In this document: piece after piece, positions 1 through 4,799 of the stretch | Position numbering within the stretch: position 1 is the stretch's first letter | Layout: each line of letters starts with the position of its first letter | DNA from: Elusimicrobiota bacterium | GTDB taxonomy: Bacteria > RUG730 | Assembly: GCA_031259185.1 (NCBI GenBank) | Contig: JAIRLV010000166.1 | Location: forward strand, 1-6,436 | Reading direction: 5' to 3' | DNA: 6,436 bases | Notes under the pieces: generated by a model | What the model was told of the DNA's origin: nothing | The model's input: only the letters and a program-made list of their open reading frames with translations | The model's database searches: none | Made by a program: the position numbers and the translations under genes

Positions 1-99
1 AAATGAATTTTCAAATTCTGTATATAAAAATTCATGGATTAAATTCCCAAATTCAATACTATCAATATTTCCCGTATTTTCATTGCTATCAAAATTTTT
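1..99 (-). pseudogene. Continuation of the helicase gene past its TAA: start of a PD-(D/E)XK nuclease domain
   Basis: Directly after the TAA at 102-100 the same reading frame stays open for 33 codons to the window edge. It encodes a segment containing IEFGNLIHEFLYTEF. The pattern G-x-L-I-H-E-x-L is the conserved opening helix of the RecB/AddA-type nuclease domain, and it follows the SVSELSLFDKNPKEYF entry motif of the preceding helicase at the expected distance. No ATG, GTG or TTG lies in this frame between the stop and the motif, and there is no ribosome-binding site, so independent translation is not supported. The simplest reading is one helicase-nuclease gene carrying a nonsense codon (for example CAA to TAA by a C-to-T change). 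Stop-codon readthrough or a sequence error are alternatives. The catalytic Asp and Glu-x-Lys residues would lie beyond the left edge. Confidence 0.7.
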
Positions 100-2721
100 T
101 TAAAAAATATCATCTATATTCAACTTTTTCCTTAAAAAATATTCCTTCGGATTTTTATCAAAAAGACTTAACTCTGAAACAGAATAAAAATATTTTTTTT
201 TGTCTAATTCTAATTTCAATTTATTTTCTTTTAGGTAATCATCAAAAAAAAATTTTTTTTTAGTACTTTGAATCTCACTTTGATTATCAATATATTTATC
301 AATTGGAATTTGTTCCAACATCCCAAAACTTTTGTTTGTCTTGTCATAATTTTTAGAGTCAAGTTTTGGTTTCAATTCTACAAATTTTGAAAATTTTTCA
401 TTTACAATAAAATGCTCATCAATTTTATCAAAAATTTTATTAATAAATTTAGGGTATTTTAGCTCATGGTTGGATTTTTTTTCAGCAATACAAGAAATAT
501 AAAGCGATTCCTTGCTCCTTGTAATACCAACATACAACTTTCTTTCATCTTCTTCTTCGCTATCAATTTTTAATTTTTCTTCTAAAAAAAGCTTGTAAAA
601 ATCTTCTCGCTCTTCCAATTGCTTTTTGTTTGAATATTTTATAATAAATCCTTTTTCTCTATCGAAATGAAATATATTTTGTTTATTTATATTATCTTTT
701 AATCCAGCTAAAAAAACAACTGGAAATTCTAATCCTTTTGAAGCGTGAATCGTCATAAGACACACAGCGTCATAATCATTTATCTCAACTATATTTTCAA
801 AAACGCTAAAATTAGATTCTTTTAATTCGTCAAAAAATTGCAAAAATCCATTAATACTTACAAAAAAATGCTCTTTTTCATATTGATTTATTAAAAATTT
901 AAATTTTTCTATTCCTTCAATATTTTGTAAATATTTATCTTTATTAAAATCTCTAAAATATAATTTCACTATGTCTTGTTCTAATATAAAATCAAAAATT
1001 TTTGCCAAATTTGCTTGGTTTTTAAAGTAAAACGCTATAATTTTATTTATAAAACCCAAATATTTTTGAATTTTTTCTTTAATGTCGCTAATCAAACTCA
1101 AATCATTTTTGCCAATATCTTTTTCTAAAAATTTTTCTAAAAATTTGAAAATTGGTATTGATTTTTTTGTAAAAGAATCGTTTACGCTAATATCAAAATT
1201 TTTTACAATTATAAGTTCTTGTAATGAAAAACCAAAAATTTCATTCGTCAATAATATAATATTTGCTTCATCGTCCTCTAGATTTGCCAAAATTCTAAAA
1301 ATACTTAAAAAAAATAATATTTCATCTCGTTTTAAAAATTCTGAACCGCCGAACATAACAAAAGGAATCTTTTTTATTGCAAATTTCCTAGCATAAAGCA
1401 AATAATTAGTTTTTGTTTTAAAAAGAATTTTTATATCTTTTGGCGCATATTTTTTATTTTTTAATAGAAAAGCTATACTTTCAGCAATAAATTCTGCATC
1501 TTCTTCATAATTTTCTGCTAAAAAAAACTGGATTTTTTCTCCGTCTATTTTGTTTTCTTCTGGAATTAATTTTTGATAGATTTTTTGATTTTTAGATTCT
1601 AATCTTTCCAAAAAATAAAAATATTGGTTTGTGAATTCAATTATATTTTTGGTTGAACGAAAATTTTTTGATAAGGTCAAATTTACCTCAGCCTTGTAAA
1701 CTTTATAGTCTAGCATGTTTTTATAATTTGCATTTCTAAAACTATAAATAGATTGTCCTGTATCTCCAACAATAAAATAATTTTCTTTTTCTTTTTCTTT
1801 TTTTAAAGTTTCATTTTCTTTATTATTTTTAGATTCTTTTGAAATACATTCTTTTATTTTTTTTTCTTTTATAGCTTTACTCAATTTTCTCAAAACTAAA
1901 TCTTGAGCGTCATTTATGTCTTGATATTCATCTACGAGGATGTAATCTAAATCTTTGACATATTCTTCCAAAATATCGGGATATTCAAAAAAAATTTTAT
2001 ATGTATATCCCAACAAGTCGGCAAAAGTCACAAAATTTTGACTTCGCATATAATTATCAAACGCTTCATAAAGATTAGCAATAATTTCTGCCGCATCAAA
2101 AGTTAGATTATCGGTTTCTAGATTAATTAAAGACTTTTTTGTGATGTTAATAAATCTTTCTGGAGAAATTAATCCTGCCTTTAGACTCTCAATAAACTTA
2201 TAAATCTCTTTTAATAAATCCTTAAAATTTTTTTTTAAATTTAATTTTGCAAATTTACCAACATAGTCTAAATTATCAAATTTTTCCAATCCCAATTCCA
2301 AAAACTTTTTTTTTGCTTGCGTTTCTTCTATAATTTCAAAATCATTATTTAATTTAATATTTGTGCTCAAAATATTATCTTTCAAAAACGAATTTGCCCA
2401 AGCATCAATCGTAAAAATTCTAGCTTGTACAATAATTCTTTCAATTTCATTATCATTCAAATACCTAGCTCTGTATTCAAAACCTTTTAAATTTTCTTTC
2501 AATCGTTCCTTCATTTCGTCTGTAGCCCTATTCGTGAATGTAACCGCCAAAATTTTTTGCACAGCAACGTCTATTTCATATCTTTCTAGTAAATTTTTCA
2601 AAATATACAAATATCTATTTATCAAAACGAACGTTTTGCCACACCCTGGTCCAGCTGATAAACAAATAATTCCATTAATTGTTTCAATTGCTTTTTTTTG
2701 TTCATCTGTAAACTTTATCAT
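100..2721 (-). CDS. UvrD/AddA-type superfamily 1 DNA helicase, ending early at an in-frame TAA
   Basis: An ATP-driven DNA helicase of the UvrD/RecB/AddA group, expected to unwind DNA in the cytoplasm during double-strand break repair. Seen, numbering from the ATG at 2721: Q-motif FTDEQ (4-8); Walker A AGPGCGKT (23-30); motif Ia AVTFTNRATDEM (59-70); FTIDAW (103-108); Walker B/motif II VDEYQD (263-268); motif III VGDTGQSIYSFR (318-329); motif IV LSKNFRST (350-357); motif V TIHASKGLEFPVV (657-669); motif VI LYVGITRSK (729-737). The wording of motif V is typical of AddA/RecB helicase-nucleases rather than plain UvrD. A Lys/Glu/Asn-rich insert lies at about 281-314, between motifs II and III. The end (SVSELSLFDKNPKEYF, 847-862) resembles the entry to a PD-(D/E)XK nuclease, with Asn-Pro where AddB-like proteins have the iron-sulphur Cys-Pro. 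The start at 2721 is preferred over an upstream GTG at 2733 because that GTG lies inside the AGGTG ribosome-binding site. Helicase function is sure; the exact subfamily and whether the product is active are not. Confidence 0.9.
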   Translation of the reverse strand: MIKFTDEQKKAIETINGIICLSAGPGCGKTFVLINRYLYILKNLLERYEIDVAVQKILAVTFTNRATDEMKERLKENLKGFEYRARYLNDNEIERIIVQARIFTIDAWANSFLKDNILSTNIKLNNDFEIIEETQAKKKFLELGLEKFDNLDYVGKFAKLNLKKNFKDLLKEIYKFIESLKAGLISPERFINITKKSLINLETDNLTFDAAEIIANLYEAFDNYMRSQNFVTFADLLGYTYKIFFEYPDILEEYVKDLDYILVDEYQDINDAQDLVLRKLSKAIKEKKIKECISKESKNNKENETLKKEKEKENYFIVGDTGQSIYSFRNANYKNMLDYKVYKAEVNLTLSKNFRSTKNIIEFTNQYFYFLERLESKNQKIYQKLIPEENKIDGEKIQFFLAENYEEDAEFIAESIAFLLKNKKYAPKDIKILFKTKTNYLLYARKFAIKKIPFVMFGGSEFLKRDEILFFLSIFRILANLEDDEANIILLTNEIFGFSLQELIIVKNFDISVNDSFTKKSIPIFKFLEKFLEKDIGKNDLSLISDIKEKIQKYLGFINKIIAFYFKNQANLAKIFDFILEQDIVKLYFRDFNKDKYLQNIEGIEKFKFLINQYEKEHFFVSINGFLQFFDELKESNFSVFENIVEINDYDAVCLMTIHASKGLEFPVVFLAGLKDNINKQNIFHFDREKGFIIKYSNKKQLEEREDFYKLFLEEKLKIDSEEEDERKLYVGITRSKESLYISCIAEKKSNHELKYPKFINKIFDKIDEHFIVNEKFSKFVELKPKLDSKNYDKTNKSFGMLEQIPIDKYIDNQSEIQSTKKKFFFDDYLKENKLKLELDKKKYFYSVSELSLFDKNPKEYFLRKKLNIDDIF

Positions 2722-2730
2722 AATTAAAAT

Positions 2731-2736
2731 CACCTA
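2731..2736 (-). promoter_or_regulatory. Ribosome-binding site that decides the helicase start
   Basis: On the minus strand TAGGTG is followed by ATTTTAATT and then ATG at 2721. The nine-base gap after AGGTG is normal. The alternative GTG at 2733 is part of this element and has no Shine-Dalgarno sequence of its own, so the shorter protein (873 residues, MIKFTDEQ) is favoured. Confidence 0.6.
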
Positions 2737-2763
2737 AAAATAAAAAAGTTTTGAAAATTAATT

Positions 2764-2793
2764 ATTATATATCATATTTTAATATATTTCATA
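2764..2793 (-). promoter_or_regulatory. Possible promoter of the helicase gene
   Basis: A perfect TATAAT (2769-2764) lies about 42 bases before the ATG at 2721, with a weak -35 candidate TATGAA (2793-2788) 18 bases further upstream. The spacer is so AT-rich that TATAAT-like strings are expected by chance, so this is only a plausible site. Confidence 0.3.
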
Positions 2794-2833
2794 TAATTTA
2801 AAAATAATATTTTATTGGCTAGTCTATGAAGTG

Positions 2834-2862
2834 TTGACACAATTTAATAAAACAAAGATAAC
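2834..2862 (+). promoter_or_regulatory. Orphan promoter-like sequence on the plus strand
   Basis: A perfect -35 consensus TTGACA (2834-2839) is followed, 17 bases later, by GATAAC (2857-2862), a four-of-six match to TATAAT. It faces into the gene-free spacer, against the direction of every protein gene here. It could drive a small RNA, be a relic of a mobile element, or be chance. Confidence 0.25.
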
Positions 2863-2972
2863 CCAAACCAATATAACTAAATATCTAATTTATCATAACG
2901 AAACATGTTCTACAGAACTCCTTTTTTCTACGAAAGCTAAACTATTGCTCAAAACACGTTGCGAGCAAGGAT

Positions 2973-3004
2973 AAAACTTAAAAATTACTAAAAAAAGTTT
3001 TTTT
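2973..3004 (+). terminator. Weak terminator-like hairpin on the plus strand
   Basis: AAAACTT (2973-2979) can pair with AAGTTTT (2995-3001), and the second arm runs into further T residues before a pyrimidine-rich stretch. The stem has only one G-C pair and a 15-base loop, so it is weak. Its position about 110 bases past the orphan promoter-like site is the only reason to give it weight. Confidence 0.2.
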
Positions 3005-3024
3005 CTCTTTTCTCTTATGATCGC

Positions 3025-3050
3025 CTTTTCTTTTCATTGCAAAAGAGAAG
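3025..3050. repeat. Hairpin with loop CATTGC, copy 1
   Basis: CTTTTCTTTT (3025-3034) pairs with AAAAGAGAAG (3041-3050) over ten positions, one of them a T-G wobble, closing a six-base loop CATTGC. A second hairpin with the identical loop but a different, still paired stem lies at 3174-3193. Both copies are followed by a GAGA(T)AAGTA-like or GAGAAGTA-like tail, so they look like diverged direct copies of one element. Confidence 0.5.
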
Positions 3051-3076
3051 TACCGTTTTTGTTTTTTTTTATTAAG

Positions 3077-3099
3077 GAAACAAATTTTTTTATGTTCTT
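3077..3099 (+). repeat. Left 23-bp terminal inverted repeat
   Basis: Begins GAAACAAATTTTT and ends TATGTTCTT. It matches the reverse complement of 3436-3458 at 22 of 23 positions, the single difference being T versus C in the T-run. Such a long match is unlikely by chance even at this base composition, because it includes GAAAC and TATGTTCTT in register. Confidence 0.6.
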
Positions 3100-3173
3100 G
3101 TATATTAAAATATAAATAAATAAAAAATAATATATATAAAGTAAAAGACTGATAGTTTAGTGTATCAGAAGAA

Positions 3174-3193
3174 CTTTTTTCATTGCAAAAAAG
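3174..3193. repeat. Hairpin with loop CATTGC, copy 2
   Basis: CTTTTTT (3174-3180) pairs perfectly with AAAAAAG (3187-3193) around the loop CATTGC (3181-3186). The loop is identical to that of the hairpin at 3025-3050, about 150 bases away in the same orientation. This copy lies inside the segment bounded by the 23-bp inverted repeats; the other lies outside it. Confidence 0.5.
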
Positions 3194-3209
3194 AGATAAG
3201 TAAAAAAAA

Positions 3210-3251
3210 CTAGTCCACTCCTCTCGTAAGAGGAATAAAATTTTTAAAAGC
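3210..3251 (+). repeat. Inner inverted repeat A, left copy
   Basis: Starts CTAG, contains CTCCTCTC and ends with an A/T run followed by AAAAGC. It matches the reverse complement of 3332-3372 at about 33 of 42 aligned positions with one gap. This copy also contains its own small hairpin, TCCTCT (3219-3224) pairing with AGAGGA (3229-3234) around CGTA; the right copy has lost this pairing. Confidence 0.45.
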
Positions 3252-3280
3252 TAAAATTTCAAATACAGTATACAATTAGG

Positions 3281-3322
3281 GTTATAGCGACAGGACGGGC
3301 AAGCCCTGTCGTCGCCATTTAA
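3281..3322 (-). repeat. GC-rich quasi-palindrome, copy 1
   Basis: The core at 3287-3315 can fold: GCGAC pairs with GTCGC, then GAC with GTC, then GGGC with GCCC, with small bulges. On the minus strand the tip reads GGGCTTGCCC. GC content of the core is about 70%, in a spacer that is otherwise mostly A/T. It matches the inverted copy at 3375-3415 at 23 of 29 core positions, and similarity extends into TTAA before and TATAA after the core. The arrangement resembles REP/BIME-type intergenic repeats; whether other genomic copies exist cannot be seen here. Confidence 0.55.
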
Positions 3323-3331
3323 TTTTTAAAC

Positions 3332-3372
3332 GCTTTTAAAAAATTTTTTCTGTTTTGAGAGGAGCGACCTAG
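3332..3372 (-). repeat. Inner inverted repeat A, right copy
   Basis: On the minus strand it reads CTAGGTCGCTCCTCTC and later TTTTAAAAGC, pairing with the copy at 3210-3251. It lies exactly between the two GC-rich quasi-palindromes, so the order of units on the plus strand is A, inverted hairpin, inverted A, hairpin. Confidence 0.45.
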
Positions 3373-3374
3373 CC

Positions 3375-3415
3375 TTAATTTGCTACGACGGGACTTGTCC
3401 GTTCTGTCGTATAAT
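3375..3415 (+). repeat. GC-rich quasi-palindrome, copy 2
   Basis: TACGAC (3384-3389) pairs with GTCGTA (3406-3411) and GGAC (3391-3394) with GTCC (3397-3400) around TT. The tip GGACTTGTCC differs from GGGCTTGCCC in copy 1 by a paired change, G-C to A-T, which keeps the stem and the CTTG tip. This supports selection on, or recent copying of, a folded structure. It points away from copy 1 (divergent pair, 52 bases between units). Confidence 0.55.
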
Positions 3416-3435
3416 ATAAAGAGTAATGCTAAGAA

Positions 3436-3458
3436 AAGAACATAGAAAAATTTGTTTC
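3436..3458 (-). repeat. Right 23-bp terminal inverted repeat
   Basis: Read on the minus strand it begins GAAACAAATTTTTC and ends TATGTTCTT, and it is the inverted partner of 3077-3099. Outside this core, similarity between the two flanks falls to the level expected of T-rich sequence. Confidence 0.6.
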
Positions 3459-3517
3459 TTTATCAAAGAATAACAAAATTATTTTGTCAAAGCATAAAAA
3501 AAAAAGAAAAGAAATCT

Positions 3518-4519
3518 CTATTTTTGTTTTTTTAGCCAAGGCATCATTTTTCTCAATTCTTCTCCCACAATTTCTATTTTTTCTTTTTTTAAGTCTTCTC
3601 TAGCTTTAATAAAATTTGGTCTTCCTTTTTTGTTTTCTTCAATCCAAGCTTTCGCAAATGTTCCGTCTTGAATATCTTGTAAAATTTCTTTCATAGCTTT
3701 TTTAGAAGCTTCGTTTATTACTCTTTTCCCTGAAACATACTCGCCATATTCTGCTGTATCAGAAATAGAATAATTCATGTTTCCAATCCCGCCTTCAAAT
3801 ATCAAATCAGTTATCAATTTTAATTCATGCAGACATTCAAAATAAGCAATTTCTGGCTGATATCCAGCTTCAAGAAGAGTTTGAAAGCCAGATTTTATTA
3901 ATTCTACGGCACCTCCACAAAGAACTGCTTGTTCTCCAAAAAGATCGGTTTCAGTTTCTTCTGCAAATGTCGTTTGAATAACTCCGCCTCTTGTTCCACC
4001 GATTCCTTTTGCATATGCCAAAGCTATATTTAAAGCATTTCCTGTCGCATCTTGATTTATCGCAACAAGGCACGGAACGCCTTTTCCTTCTGTATATTGC
4101 CTCCTAACCAAATGCCCCGGTCCTTTTGGAGCAATCATAGCAACATTGACATCTTTTGGAGGATTTATTATTCCAAATCTGATGTTAAATCCATGAGCAA
4201 AACCTAACGTCATCCCTGATTTTAACGATGATTTTATTTCTTTTTCATACAATTCGCCCTGTGTTTCATCTGGCGTTAAAATTTGTACCCACGCTGCTCC
4301 ATCTACCGCTTCTTTTACGCTCATCGGTTTCCAACCGTCTTCTATTGCTCTCTCCCAACTCGCTCCTCCATTTCTAAGACCTACAACAACATTGAAACCG
4401 CTTTCTTTTAAATTCAATGCATGTGCATGCCCTTGACTTCCATAACCAATAATAGCTATTTTATTTTTATTCAATAAATTTACATCTGCATCTTTGTCAT
4501 AAAAAATTTTTACCGCCAT
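3518..4519 (-). CDS. ilvC: Ketol-acid reductoisomerase (NADP+), class I
   Basis: Converts 2-acetolactate or 2-aceto-2-hydroxybutyrate to the 2,3-dihydroxy acids, the second common step of valine, leucine and isoleucine synthesis; a cytoplasmic, Mg2+-dependent enzyme. Seen, numbering from the ATG at 4519: nucleotide-binding loop [12 protein letters not shown] (25-36); cofactor-specificity loop [13 protein letters not shown] (46-58), whose Arg and Ser suit NADPH; FAHGFNI with His109; APKGPGH (130-136); metal ligands Asp192 and Glu196 in TDLFGEQ, Glu228 and Glu232 in FECLHE, and substrate-contact Ser253 in SISDTAEYG. At 333 residues it is the full short (class I) form with all catalytic residues. 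The upstream ATG at 4528 is only two bases from AGGAGG and adds MEK, which family members lack, so 4519 is preferred. The stop is TAG. No ilvB, ilvN or ilvD lies beside it, so it is probably transcribed alone here. Its GC is well above that of the helicase, in line with strong protein conservation. Confidence 0.97.
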   Translation of the reverse strand: MAVKIFYDKDADVNLLNKNKIAIIGYGSQGHAHALNLKESGFNVVVGLRNGGASWERAIEDGWKPMSVKEAVDGAAWVQILTPDETQGELYEKEIKSSLKSGMTLGFAHGFNIRFGIINPPKDVNVAMIAPKGPGHLVRRQYTEGKGVPCLVAINQDATGNALNIALAYAKGIGGTRGGVIQTTFAEETETDLFGEQAVLCGGAVELIKSGFQTLLEAGYQPEIAYFECLHELKLITDLIFEGGIGNMNYSISDTAEYGEYVSGKRVINEASKKAMKEILQDIQDGTFAKAWIEENKKGRPNFIKAREDLKKEKIEIVGEELRKMMPWLKKQK

Positions 4520-4530
4520 TTTTTCCATAG

Positions 4531-4536
4531 CCTCCT
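4531..4536 (-). promoter_or_regulatory. ilvC ribosome-binding site
   Basis: A perfect AGGAGG on the minus strand. It is 2 bases before the ATG at 4528 and 11 before the ATG at 4519. Two bases is too close for normal initiation, which together with the family's usual MA(V)KIFYD start favours 4519. Confidence 0.65.
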
Positions 4537-4556
4537 AAATAGTTTATAATTTTTTT

Positions 4557-4585
4557 ATTTTATATCTTATTGAAAAAAAAATCAA
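4557..4585 (-). promoter_or_regulatory. Possible ilvC promoter
   Basis: On the minus strand TTGATT (4585-4580) is separated by 17 bases from TAAAAT (4562-4557), inside TATAAAAT. Transcription would start near 4550 and leave a leader of about 30 bases, too short for a leader-peptide attenuator or T-box. High AT content lowers the weight of the match. Confidence 0.4.
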
Positions 4586-4799
4586 GATATTTGACTGTGT
4601 TAATCTAAAAAAACTGATTTTTAAAAAATTCTTATAAAAATAGAGTGTAAATTAAAATTTTTTGATATTTTGAGGTTTCACTTATCTAATCTAACATTTT
4701 ATATTTATATTAAAAAATGTTATTTTTTAATTAAATTAATTCTTTATAAATAAATATTTTTATTTTTATTAATTAAAAATTTTTAAGTTAGATAAAAAA

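Larger units (their letters stand above)
3077..3458. mobile_element. Candidate MITE-like or decayed insertion element, 382 bp, no transposase
   Basis: The segment is bounded by inverted repeats of 23 bases, identical at 22 positions. Immediately outside, TTTATTAAG (ending at 3076) and TTTATCAAAG (starting at 3459) form an imperfect direct repeat that could be an eroded target-site duplication, although simple T/A-rich sequence makes this weak. There is no open reading frame for a transposase. The interior holds GC-rich quasi-palindromes, a second inverted-repeat pair and a CATTGC hairpin. A non-autonomous transposable element is the best reading; a structured intergenic repeat or regulatory RNA region is the alternative. 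Confidence 0.4.
2734..3517. other. 784-bp spacer without a protein gene, rich in small repeats
   Basis: All six frames are broken by frequent stops and no reading frame resembles a known protein. No tRNA-like T-loop or cloverleaf is visible. The left part (2740-2820) is nearly pure A/T. The middle and right parts carry hairpins, inverted repeats and two GC-rich islands, listed separately. The two flanking genes both read leftward, so this spacer lies after ilvC and before the helicase gene. It may be a decayed mobile element or a nest of intergenic repeats. Confidence 0.75.
4529..4799. other. AT-rich spacer between carB and ilvC
   Basis: 271 bp of very low GC. It holds the ilvC promoter candidate and ribosome-binding site, and a 9-bp all-A/T-dominated inverted repeat, TAACATTTT (4692-4700) with AAAATGTTA (4714-4722). 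The T-run after it lies on the plus strand side, so it does not look like a carB terminator. Reading on past the carB stop gives Phe-Phe-Ile and another stop, with no trace of the missing C-terminal half of CarB. Confidence 0.6.

Noticed and set aside
100-102. Alternative genetic code with TAA read as sense
   Set aside because: carB itself ends at TAA at a natural domain boundary followed by noncoding sequence, and ilvC ends at TAG; nothing else in the window suggests reassignment.
3-263. Open frame of 86 codons on the plus strand
   Set aside because: Antisense to the helicase-nuclease frame, with no ribosome-binding site and a composition typical of a shadow of AT-rich coding DNA.
1082-1396. 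Plus-strand frame of 104 codons inside the helicase gene
   Set aside because: A shadow of the helicase gene; no homology or initiation signals, and the opposite strand carries clear helicase motifs.
2363-2737. Plus-strand frame of 124 codons over the helicase N-terminus
   Set aside because: Lies opposite the Walker A and motif Ia region; hydrophobic look comes from the complement of Lys/Asn/Ile-rich codons.
2901-2918. LexA/SOS-box-like string around GAAACATGTTC and GTTCTACAGAAC near a DNA repair gene
   Set aside because: The spacing is one base short of the Gram-positive box and the second repeat has the halves in the wrong order; it is also nearly 190 bases upstream of the helicase start.
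3287-3315. CRISPR repeat or tRNA fragment
   Set aside because: Only two inverted copies with no regular spacers, and no T-loop or acceptor-stem pattern.
3473-3487. ACAAAAT/ATTTTGT hairpin as the ilvC terminator
   Set aside because: One G-C pair, almost no loop and no clean T-run after it on the minus strand; too weak to call.
4692-4728. TAACATTTT/AAAATGTTA hairpin followed by T6 as a carB terminator
   Set aside because: The T-run follows the stem on the plus strand, whereas carB is transcribed on the minus strand, and the stem has one G-C pair.
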